DNA of 64,000 nt from contig OX485808.1 of assembly GCA_950295325.1 (NCBI GenBank), positions 16,326,527 through 16,390,526 on the forward strand, read 5' to 3'. This document shows, piece by piece, positions 26,215-36,516 of the stretch (positions are counted from its first letter, which is position 1; every line of letters begins with the position of its first letter). The position numbers and the translations under genes are program-made. This DNA comes from Polytrichum commune. Taxonomy: Eukaryota; Streptophyta; Polytrichopsida; Polytrichales; Polytrichaceae. A model generated the notes under the pieces. The model had not been told where the DNA came from, did no database searches, and saw only the letters and a list, made by a program, of their open reading frames with translations.

Positions 26215-26726
26215 AGAGGCCAAACCATTCTTCTACATATATGTGTACCTTTCCATAAACTTGGGAGGGTGGGTGGGACCATCCCTCAAGGCCATATCAT
26301 TGCATTTCTATCTCTATACTTTTGCTACTACTTCATCTTGGTGTGTGTAGATATATATATATATATATAATTGAACACTTTGAGTACTCGACTTTTAAGG
26401 TTATACTAAAATGTTGCATTTCATATCCAAGCTTCACAAAATCAAACTTTTCCACTAAAGTAATAAGACCTTTCCTAAAATGTACTCCAAAGGTTCAATC
26501 TCCAATCAAAACATGCTTTGTATTCCTCATCATCATAGAATACCTAAGCATTATTCACATGTTATATTTGAAAAACAATGAAATACAAAACCTAGTATTC
26601 TTGTCAAAGTTATGAAGGGTCTGCCTCACTTGTGCCCATGCCACCAACCAAATCCAAAGAGAGGGTTAATAATGTACACGAGGTGAATAATAGCATAACC
26701 CGATTATCATCTATGTCACATAATCA
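26215..26726. repeat. Direct duplication of about 0.5 kb, copy 2
   Basis: Matches 25,070-25,620 in order: AGGCCAAACCATTC, GGAGGGTGGGTGGGACCATCC, then GTCTGCCTCACTTGTGCCCATG and TACACGAGGTGAATAA. The GA microsatellite lies just before this copy. Confidence 0.5.
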
Positions 26727-28097
26727 AATGAGGCATAAACATACATTTTGTATCATTACATACTCAAACTTCTATTGAGTATTCTACATGTTCCATAGCC
26801 ATTTTGTGTGAACCAAGACTAAGGCACTTAGCCTCCACCTCCCACATGGCTGCACAATTTTACACTGCTCCCAGAAGTTACTCAGGGTAAACTGTTCACG
26901 TAGCTTAACCTTTGAAAGGAGGTTCTCATGGTTCCTTTCGCTTAATATAAGATAAGATAACTATCCTTGTCCGTAGATTCATGGTATCAAATTTACGGTG
27001 GATATTTGTTAGGTAACACTTACCTAACCCTAAAGTATTTAGTCCTTTGGAGTTATTTTTTGTTACGTGTGCTTTTCATCTAGAGAGAGAGAGAGAGAGA
27101 GAGATTTTGGGAAGCCAGAAGGCCTATTGGAACTAAAGATACACTAGGGTGGTGTCAAACCAACTTATTCATTTGCTTTATGTCTATGCAAGAAGAATAT
27201 TTTTCATAAAATTTTAGACCCAAAAACTTGGCACTTAGTTCTTAATCGGTCACTTGAAGGACCATGCATCATACAAAGCTTTGACATCCAATGATTGGAT
27301 GCAATATGCATGAAGGTTTTAAACTTTCATAATTTGTGTCATATTTGAGTTGATTAAACATACTCAGACTAACGCAAATGGGCTCATATTCACCTTGACT
27401 AAATAAATTTTGATGTTAATTTTAGTTTTATTTATTTATTTACAATATGTGACAAAATTGGAGGTGATTAAATTTATGTCATATGTGACTAAATAATCAC
27501 ACATAATTCAAGGTTCTCATTGACTAATAGATGATGACTATGCATGTGATTCTTAGGGCTATAACTTACCAAGTTACTATTGCTACACTCAATATGGCCA
27601 TTAATGTGGTCCACACTAATGTGAATTCCCGACAAAATATCTACATATGAATATGATGGGTAAGAAGGCCGAGGCATCTATAACCGATAAAATAAGAGAG
27701 ATTGCATTTGTTTAGGAGGAGTAATAGCGGGGGATTATTTTTCTTGCAAACAGAGAAATTCCTAGGCGAATACAATTTAAAATAAAAATAAGAATGAATA
27801 TGAATATTGTCACAATTTTTGAAGCGGTTAAGTAAATTAGAATGCACATGCAATGTATATGTTAACCCGTGACCACTTATTTAAATACTAATTCTTAGCT
27901 ACGACTCTTATGAGGGTAATCAATCACAAGTTGCCACCACACAAACCTTAATTCCGTTGGCCTAAATAATATAAACCAACAACAATATCATCCATGGTAG
28001 CATGACATGTATCCTCGTGAGTGGTTGAAGACATGGTCGACTATGGATGCCTCATCCTTAATAACCGTAAACACATAACCTTATTGTTGTTAAAGAA
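26727..28097. other. Intergenic, no gene seen
   Basis: AT-rich, with a GA microsatellite at about 27,082-27,104. Only short open frames. Confidence 0.45.
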
Positions 28098-28100
28098 TAA

Positions 28101-28470
28101 GGGTCGGTTCACATGTTGTTTTCAAGTCCTAAGTCCCCAAGTCACTCGAGGTCAATCCGTGCAACCTCCACTGTTGAGAGCATGGAAGTTGGGACTGACC
28201 ACTTCACATGGGTTCCAAGTAATAAGTCCCAAGTATGACATGGATGCATGCATTGCAACACTTTTATGAGGTGAGGGTTGGAACTCGTGTTGAGAGTTGG
28301 GTTGAGCAAAAAACTAGACCCAACTCTCAACACAAGTCTTGCGATCTTTTGCATAAAATAATAAAGACACGACATTTATGAGGATTCACCATATTTGAAT
28401 GTTTTCTTGAGGCTCAAAAGTTGGGATTTGCTAACATGACTGGGACTTGGGACCCCATGTGCACCGATCC
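28101..28470. mobile_element. 370-bp MITE (Tourist/PIF-Harbinger-like), TAA target duplications
   Basis: Begins GGGTCGGTTCACATG and ends CATGTGCACCGATCC (imperfect inverted repeat), with TAA immediately on both sides (28,098-28,100 and 28,471-28,473), as PIF/Harbinger elements make. The interior contains a strong hairpin: GTGTTGAGAGTTGGGTT at about 28,287, then AACTAGACCCAACTCTCAACAC. The same family recurs at 62,673-63,484. No coding capacity. Confidence 0.75.
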
Positions 28471-28735
28471 TAAGATAGGATGGCCTATAGTAAATTTTGT
28501 GCACATTGTAACGTCTCTCAAAAAGAGCAAGGAAAAGAATAAGAGGCATGATCGACTCAACCTTGAGCCTTATATGCTTGTATGATCTAAGAGTTGAAGA
28601 TGTCCTCAACTAGTCCTCAAGCATATAATTAATTGGCTCTCTCTCCATGCCCTCGGTGCGAGTAAAAAGCTCTTAACTAATGGTCATTACTTACGAGATG
28701 AGAACATCATGTAACACCATAGTCCCAACTAAGTG

Positions 28736-28803
28736 AGGGAAGCTATCTTATGAGCGATGAGCAGTGAGCGGTGAGCGGTGAGCAGTAACACATGAGCAAT
28801 GAG
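28736..28803 (+). repeat. Left terminal inverted repeat of the MULE
   Basis: AGGGAAGCTATCTTATGAGC followed by GAT/CAGT/CGGT-ending GAGC heptamers and spaced GAGCAAT units. The heptamers are candidate transposase-binding subterminal repeats. Confidence 0.85.
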
Positions 28804-28953
28804 CAGTAACATATGAGCAATGAATCCAAATTTAGTAAAGACACACGGGTTTAGGGTTTACAACCAAATTTTTGACAAATTAATTGCATATTTTCAATTA
28901 TAAATTGCCAATATTTTAAATGAAGCACAAGTGAAAGGGCCCTATTTCCATGG

Positions 28954-29140
28954 ATCATTTAGAACACTTTCAATCCATTGCTGATTTTTATTATAATAAT
29001 TCAAACCAATACATGTCATATATTGACATCCTTATACATGTAGCTACAACTAGCACTTGTACAACTACTCACATTCTACAACACCAGCAAATTCAAGTAG
29101 GTGCATAACCTCATTATACATATATGTCGGTGCCATAATT
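28954..29140. repeat. Second copy of the transposase 3' end (candidate spare terminal exon)
   Basis: Duplicates 29,527-29,710, the 3' end of the transposase gene. On the minus strand it can be read back to an acceptor-like TTTTGTAG at about 29,190, encoding MGLYSTREQFEWLTIM, then APTYMYNEVMHLLEFAG, then VVECE and a stop. This parallels APTYTYNEVMRLLELAG plus IVECE in the main gene. The upstream residues differ from the main gene, so the copy derives from a related element rather than from simple local duplication. Confidence 0.7.
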
Positions 29141-29224
29141 GTGAGCCACTCAAACTGCTCACGGGTTGAATAAAGGCCCATAATCTACAAAAGAAAGAAA
29201 ATTATATATTAGAAATAGTGAATA

Positions 29225-29450
29225 TGTAGGTAGCTACTAGGTTTTGAGACATCTGCCTGTGGATGCGAGTTGTGTAAGAGACTGGTATTAGGTCTGGATC
29301 AACCCGGGTTCGAATCCGGTTGGTTACATTGACTGGTGCTATCCCAAATTGAGCTAGTGACAAAGCAGGAATAATCTATAGGCGGATACCAAGAAGACAT
29401 TACTACGCGGATGTGCGTAGAATCTTCTTAACTATTAATTATTTTTAGAA
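29225..29450 (+). mobile_element. tRNA-derived SINE-like fragment
   Basis: Contains GGTTCGAATCC at about 29,307-29,317, an exact internal pol III B-box, with an A-box-like TGGATGCGAGTTG about 40 nt upstream. The surrounding sequence does not fold as a complete tRNA that I can draw, so a SINE head is more likely than a tRNA gene. It sits between the two copies of the transposase 3' end. Confidence 0.4.
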
Positions 29451-29640
29451 ACGTGTTATTATTTATCCGTGTGAATCAATCAAACCACACATGGTTGGGT
29501 CGCAGTCTAAATAAAAATGAAGTTACTGAATCATTTGAAATACTTTCAGTCCACTGCTAATTTTTATTATAATAATCCAAACCAAAACATGTCATTTATT
29601 GACATTCAAATATATGTTGCTTAATAGAACACTTGCAATA

Positions 29641-32600
29641 CTACTCACATTCTACAATACCAGCAAGTTCAAGTAGTCGCATGACCTCATTATAGGTATA
29701 TGTAGGTGCATGAATGAACTTGTCACTCTCGTAATCCACTTTGCACAAAAATCTAAACACATAATAAAGATGTTTACAATACACCCATTTTCCTTTCTTT
29801 CCCAATGCATGAGAGGACATTTTCGTGAAATCTGAACATGTGCAATGCGGGATATCGCCAATTGTGACATGATAGGTGATATCCTGCTTGGAGACAATGT
29901 TGATTATCACTCCAAAGCCCGGATATGGAATGGCAGTGACCCCAACCACATAGTAACCTTCCATGAGTCCGGCGCTCTCCCATTTGTTTTTGTGATCCGC
30001 CAGAGGTGCTGTTGGATTACGACGAACTGTCTTCCCAAATCTGAATGTAGGGTGGGTGTCTGGGTTTGGTGGCATAGAAAAATGCGAGCGAGGGATGGGA
30101 AGAGTTGCGATTGTTGAAAGCCTATGACGAGGAGACAATGCCTCCTTCTGCTGTAGTTGAAATCCAACATCTTCAAGTGCCAAAACCTCCTCTCTCGATA
30201 GATTGGTACCTATTTTCACTGGCCACGTGTTGGGTACTATAGGCCAGTCCAACACATATTTCTTCTTACTGCCACTCACACAACGTTTGATGTCGTCAGG
30301 ACAAAACCAAAATTCATACTCCACATTGTTGGGAGAGCGAAATTCCTTCCTGAGCCCTTTGTATGTTGGAGCAGGTGTGCCATGTTTCCCAGTCCCGACT
30401 TTGGAATTGCACATAGTCCCTGTAATAGCCTGCAGTGCCCAACAACGTTTGGCTGAGTTGGGTGGCAATCTTGCAATGTGCCACTTAGAAGCAAGACAAT
30501 CAATCTCTAACACGGATGTAGTATGAACCACACCATGAATTGCAGAACTCAACGATTCCTCTATGCGTTGACAAGTTGCTCGAGTGTTGGGACGAGGAAT
30601 GAAATAGTTCACTTTGTCGGGTCGATGAGAGTCACAATCAGCACCCGGTGGTAGGTTGAGTTTGCGGTTGGTGGAACCAAAGAGCTCTGACCCTTCCAAT
30701 GCACAATCTCTCGTGTTGACGTCTTCTGCCCCTGGATAAGACTTCATGGCATCGGCCAACATTTTTGGATCTCCACACCTAGCAGTCGCTTTGAGTTTCA
30801 AGGATGCCGAATCATAACCTTTACCATCAGACCCCCCTTTCAACCATGTCCGGTAATTTGCAATTTGCATGAAGGCACGAATCATGTCGTCCACTGTAGC
30901 TTCATATAAACAAGTCATCTTGTTGCCGGACTGTTGAAGCCATTTGTTGTGTACAGTCTCTGCAAAGTTGCATGTTGGCATTTCCGCACGTTCTTCTATT
31001 GTCATATCTTATGAACAACACACAAATATGAGGATAAGAAAAATAGAAGATATATATAACAATGGAAGAAAAATGAATGACATTGAAGAATGAAATTTGA
31101 TATGTACTTACAAATAGCATATGACCACCCCATTGTCTGTAACAAAAATGCCAAAAACCCAACCACTCTGAAAGGCCAAGGATGCCTTCTTCTGAGGCAG
31201 CTCCGGATGACAACCACCAAGAACGAATCACATGATACTTAGTCTCGGCGTCGTCCATTGTTTTTACGTCTTTGTAATCATTGCATATTTGCTTGTATTG
31301 AAACTGCAAGGATGGTTTGATATACTTTTGGGTCACCTTATCCAAGCTCGCAGACCAATGGAAAAAACATGTACACTCACGTGCAACCATGGGTAGACTT
31401 GGATCACTATCCCCGTAAATCGCCCTCACCACATTCCAATTAGCTTGAGCACTATTAGCCATAAACCCTTTGAAGTTTAGGTTTGATACACCATTTTCTG
31501 CTATGACTTTATTCAAATTTTCCCAAAAGAGAATTTGTGCTGCACCATCTTCAGATTGCATGTCAGAACACGCAATAGTCAACACTTTACAGTATCGACT
31601 ATCGTACACATGGCAAGCCATGGTCGTCCAGTCCTTCAAACGTTTGACATGGTCAAATATAATCCATGAATTCTCCATGTCCCCACCGATTTGCATTCTC
31701 TTCACAAGCTCCACACCACTACTTGGAAGGTCTACAGACATCTTGAAAACAAACACTTTGTCCTTTGATTGCCCTGAAAACCGACTACCATGGACGAACT
31801 TGAAAGCAGAGTGGTCTTTGAGTGCCATAATACTATTTATAGTTCCCATTCCACTACGCAAAAAACGCTTTGATCCGGATACAAAGTTACGACAATTCGG
31901 GGACGCAAGAGTGCTGAATTTGTCCATGACGACCTCTAGGGATGAACCAACCAAGTGATGGCCTTCGACATTTGCGGGAGATTTGAGAAGGTAATCGGCC
32001 AAGAATTGTTTGCTTGCTGCCATAACTATGGTTGAATTTTTGGCTGTGGGTGTTTTCAATACTTCATTTGCAACGCACTGGTATGCCATGTCTAATGACT
32101 CACAGTATGTGCCATTGGCCACAGGGTGATCATGTACACCAATATGAATGCAAGCCCTGGACATTCCAACAGATGTGAAATGGATGTATAGGATTCGAGC
32201 ATGACATAAAGCAATGCACACAGGTGTGGAACGACATACCTTACACTCGACAGTGGACCTAGAAGGAGGAACATTATCCACAGCAAATGGGAGAGGAGTT
32301 GAACCGGCCCATTCAGTGTTGTTCCGGAGGCCCCCATTGCGATTCATGTAATTACAGTAGTCATTAGGACATTGGAGATGACCAGCACATGTGGAACACC
32401 GGAAGGACAATCCAAAATCATTTTGGATATTGGTGGTTTTGGTGGTGCACCAAGGGTGACCGTCGCACATCTTGTCCATGCCGTCCATTGAGCGGCCATA
32501 CATACTTGGAGCTTTAAGTGTCACAGGGGGTAAGAGAAACAAAACATCACCATTAAGAAAAGATGGTAAGTACTTGACATCATGAACATCTATACTATCA

Positions 32601-33247
32601 AAATCAATGGATGCGAGATCTGACTTTGATCTTTTTCTAGACTTTGTAAGCTTCAAAGGATCAACGATAGTCAACCCTATAGATGAAGGTGAAGGGTGTA
32701 GTGGAGGACGTTGAGAAGGTGAGAGCTGGGGAACCAAACTCTTGTACATAGGACCGCATGGAGATTTGGCTACATGTATAGGAAGTTGTGAAGAAGTGGA
32801 ATGAAGAATTTTAAATGGAAACGGCGATGTGTTTGAAAGATCAACAGATGCACAAATGTCATCTTCCGAATATGATAGCACAAACACACAGTCATCAGTG
32901 GGTTCAAATTTAACATGTGCGACATAGGGAATTTGAACGGTGGATGTACCGGATTCGTTTGTCAAGAGGACAGTTGAAGCTTGCATCTGAGATTCAGAAA
33001 GACCTATTACCCTAAATGAACCAGGTCCTAAGATCCACATAAAACCAACCTCGGTTCTGTTTTTTTTAACCAAAACCGTTTCATACACCTCTCCATTTGC
33101 AGAATACATCTCCTGCTCTAAATACATGGTTCCTATCTGGAGGTTGAATCTCAGACTAAGCAAATCCTCTGAGACATTAACATGACCATCATCTTGAAGT
33201 TGCAAAATGAAGGGAACAAAAGATCCGTGAGCTCTAATGGTAGCCAT
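29641..33247 (-). CDS. MULE transposase with SWIM zinc finger, two exons
   Basis: Catalyses cut-and-paste transposition of the host MULE. The start is taken at MATIRAHGSF (33,247), following a short leader frame. Exon 1 is open from 33,247 to about 31,135. It holds an N-terminal beta-rich region, a Cys/His-rich putative zinc module (C-D-G-H-P-W-C ... FRCSTCAGHLQC) near residue 270, then the transposase core: SWIIFDHVKRLKDWTTMACH with the first candidate catalytic Asp, and MANSAQANWNVVRAIYGD. A short intron (about 31,005-31,135) precedes exon 2, open from about 31,004 to 29,641. Exon 2 ends with the SWIM finger: C-T-C (HCTCSDF) and, 24 residues on, C-K-H (YCKHLYYVFRFL), matching CxCx(n)CxH. 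Phase at the intron works with a donor inside TGGGGTGGTC but not with the stronger GTAAGT site a few bases on. Apart from that junction no stop interrupts about 1,200 codons, so this gene looks much better preserved than its partner. Confidence 0.85.
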
Positions 33248-33996
33248 GGAGAAGAAGGAAAATATGAACAACACATGACAATAATGTTATATCAACATCG
33301 CTTTTGTATTGAATGATGGAGAATATAATAATTGATGTAAATTAAAAGAGGTGATACCATAACATCCAATAATACAAAAGGAGACAGATCATAATAGTAG
33401 ACAGAGAATATTTGCAAGGAAAACATAGAATCCTAAACCAGATCCCAAAAAATATCTCCTTTAGAAACTAAGCCATAGGAAACTTGAACCCACAAGGGAG
33501 TTGTCTAATATAAGATTATCACATGGGAGAAATACGGGCACGGATATCATGGAGAAAACATTGTCAAATAATAAACAAGTTGGCAGAGTTTTAAAATACG
33601 ACTGTGTAGGCTGGATGTAGATGCAGGAACAATTAAAATTGGCCGGCAAAGTAAATGATTGGCCATTATAAATAGAACAAAGTCAATGTGGTAGGTTGGG
33701 ATATCAGAGAAATTTGGCGGATATAATAAAAATAGAAGTAGAGTGAAAAACGCGTTAAAACAACTTGATCATTGGACGCCAATTGCAACACTGATGATCG
33801 TAATGTGCGCTAGGTTTAAGTAAGCTCTAAACACTAAACTAATGTATGAAAGTGGAGTGGTAGAAGATATATCATAGACATCAATGATAGTGGAACATGT
33901 AGAGAGAACACTAGTGAGGCGGAAAAGAAGACATAGGAAGGCGGAGGACGATGAAGGTGCAGATAGCATGCAGACAATGGTATTTCGGAGTCGGAA
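33248..33996. promoter_or_regulatory. Divergent promoter region of the MULE
   Basis: About 750 bp between the transposase start (minus) and the first possible exon of the partner gene (plus). AT-rich with no open frame of note. By position it must hold the promoters of both divergent genes. No specific binding site recognised. Confidence 0.4.
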
Positions 33997-35458
33997 ATGA
34001 AGACGAGTTCACAAAACAGAAGAAACAAAAAGGTAAGTCAGCTTCTGAAATTGTTTGATTTGAAATTATTTTGTTATGTATTCTTTAACAAGATGTTGTT
34101 TGTTTATCTTGTTCGAAATATTAATATGGTTGATTGTATATATTTTTTTATTATATTATATATGTATTTAGTTGAATTATGATGGGTATTAACACATATA
34201 TATTGTCAGGTGCTAGTAATGTGATGTTGACGATCTTCTTTTGAAGAACCAAAATTTCTAGCAAGTCCATCACCTTCACAAAACCTCCCTATCTATGCTG
34301 AGACCGTGGCTTCTGTTTGGAGTTCATAAATTTAGTGGCCGAATCATTATTAACATTCATGAAATGCATGTTGTTGAGAGTAACAATGTAGTGCAGAGGG
34401 TAGCTGAATGCGTTTAAATGTAAAAGAACGTCATTTATTCATATTAACAGTGGTTACTCCAGTGAAGGGTAGGAAAAAAAAAGTAGGCGAAAAAATAGCT
34501 TTCGTTTTTCAAGTAAGAGACAATTGTCAAGGGCTAGAATGAATAGACGTATTCCTCGAATGAAATGAGTGGACCTATCAGGTACAACAAGGAATTTGAC
34601 GTACGAAGATATTGTGGCATGCGAAATGATAACGGAAGATGTCTTCGAACACCAAACTCCTACATGTGAAGCTCAACCACATATCGTCTCTGAATGCAAT
34701 GAAGAAGATGAAGAGGAGGAAGAGGACGAAGATTATGATAAAGGCATCGACGAAGAGCAAGCCACACAATACGAAAAAGAAGAACAATCTTCTGAGGCGG
34801 AATTCGAGGTAAGTTGTACGAAAGAAATGATAAGAGAAGAAATTTAAAATGAAAATAAATTTAGAGGTATATAATATATACTATATTGTACACACCAAAA
34901 ATACGATTCCAACGGTATATAGCATGAACAAAATAATTTTGTTTTGCATGTTTTAGAGCTAAAAAACAATTAGAGCATCTTAGATTCTTCTAAAATCTTC
35001 AAAACATGAAGATTTTATGCTGGAAATCTAACCATATTAGTTTTAGTAGACTTTGACGATTTATGTAAAATTGATATTATGTCCAATAATTCTGAAAAAA
35101 AATGCACTGAATGGCAAGGCTTAAATCTATGCACTAGATTTTTTGTGGAAATTAATTAGGATATTTGAAAAAGTTATAGCAAAGATTCCATAGACTGAAA
35201 TCTACCAAATTTTTACTTGTTTTTTATTTTTATTTTTTTAGAGTCCGACTTATCCTAATCTCTTGAAGCCATACTCTTCGTAATGTCTTCAGACATCCTC
35301 TTTCGAAGTGCGGCGGCAACAACATACGCAAGAAGCAAGAGCACGCACAATGGAGGATGCAGATGCTGGTACAAGTTCCAGGCGGCGACGTGGGCACATA
35401 GACAAAACGAGCAAGAGCGACAAAGAAGCTGCAACTCCAGAAAGCAACTCAAATGAAG
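33997..35458 (+). other. Candidate 5' exons of the ParB-methyltransferase gene
   Basis: Three plus-strand tracts end in good donors. (1) ATG at 33,997, basic MKTSSQNRRNKK, donor GTAAGT after 34,032. (2) About 34,569-34,808, very acidic (two long Glu/Asp runs), donor GTAAGT. (3) About 35,300-35,458, with an arginine cluster SRRRRGHIDKTSKSDKEAA resembling a nuclear localisation signal, donor GTGAGT. They lie between the divergent promoter and the conserved domains and probably form a low-complexity, nuclear-targeted N-terminus. Phase between them was not closed, so the exon chain is a proposal. Confidence 0.45.
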
Positions 35459-35479
35459 GTGAGTTTCTCTTCCAAATGG

Positions 35480-36370
35480 ATAGCCGTTAACGGCCATCCT
35501 TTCTATGATGCCCACTTATGTGTTGTAGTCTGTTTCATCTAAAAGTGTGGCCGTTAACGGCCACCCTTTGTTGCATCTTATATTTCTGAGTATATGTGTT
35601 TCTTTCTTCAAATATACACACATTTCCTTAAATTTTTTGTCCTTGAAATTTCAGACTCTTCTCCATATGTGTTTTTTTCTTCGTGTATGCACTCAATTGC
35701 TTCATTTTTTTTTCCTCCAACAAGGGCGGCCACCCTTATTCACATTTCGGATTTTTGTTCATAAGGGTTTCTTTCTACATGTACACACCCATTTCTCTTA
35801 TTTTCTGTCCTTCAATAACGGTGGCCGTTAACGGCCACCCTTATTCTTATTTCAGATTTTTTTTCCTTAGGGTTTCTTTCTACATGTACACACCCATTTC
35901 TCTTATTTTCTGTCCTTCAATAACGGTGGCCGTTAACGGCCACCCTTATTCACATTTCGGATTTTTGTTCATATGGGTTTCTTTCTACATGTATACACCC
36001 ATTTCTCTCATTTTTTTTCCTTCAATAAGGGTGGCCGTTAACGGCCACCCTTATTCTCATTTCAGATTTTTTTTTCATAAGGGTTTCTTTCTACATGTAT
36101 ACACCCATTTCTCTCATTTTCTGTCCTTCAATAAGGGTGGCCGTTAACTGCCACCCTTTTTCACATTTCGGAATTTTTTTGCATAAGGGTTTCTTTCTAC
36201 ATGTATACACCCATTTCTTTCATTTTTTTTGGCTTAAAAAAGAGTGGCCGTTAACGACCACCCTTATTCATATTTCAAATTTTGTTTCTACATGTATGCA
36301 TGCATGTGTGTATGCATTCATTTCTTTCATTTTTAATCTCCAAGAAGAGTGGCCGTTAACGGCCACCCAT
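35480..36370. repeat. Tandem array with period of about 106 bp, each unit carrying a GTTAAC-centred palindrome
   Basis: The perfect palindrome GTGGCCGTTAACGGCCAC or a close variant occurs starting at about 35,482 (imperfect), 35,547, 35,821, 35,927, 36,031, 36,137 (one base changed), 36,244 (one base changed) and 36,351. A half-palindrome (GGCGGCCACCC) lies at about 35,727. From 35,821 on the spacing is 104-107 bp, with the inter-palindrome sequence also repeated (TTTCTTTCTACATGTATACA, CACCCATTTCTCT, TTCAATAA). The array lies inside what appears to be a large intron of the partner gene. Open frames crossing it are by-products of the repeat. Confidence 0.9.
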
Positions 36371-36516
36371 ATTCAAAATTTAGACTTTTTGGGAATATGT
36401 GGTTTTCTCTCTTATGTATACTCTCACTTTCTTTAATATTTTTTCATTTTGTTTTAGTTTGCATATATGATTTTTTTCCTATGTATATATTTCTTTTGAT
36501 TTATTTTGGTTTCTCA

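Noticed and set aside
26067-26282. 71-codon frame with a long Leu-Ser repeat
   Set aside because: Translation of the (GA)34 microsatellite.
29262-29320. tRNA gene at the GGTTCGAATCC B-box
   Set aside because: No acceptor stem or anticodon arm could be drawn around the B-box; a SINE head explains it better.
31470-31958. 162-codon plus-strand frame
   Set aside because: Antisense shadow of the MULE transposase exon, without its own start context or motifs.
35480-36370. CRISPR-like appearance of regularly spaced palindromes
   Set aside because: Spacers are themselves repeats of one another, the period is about 106 bp, and the host is a eukaryotic transposon; this is a tandem array, not a CRISPR locus.
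35683-36436. Open frames of 113-154 codons with repeated YTPISLIFCPSI-type text
   Set aside because: They are translations of the 106-bp tandem repeat in the transposon intron; repeat length and base composition keep the frame open by chance.
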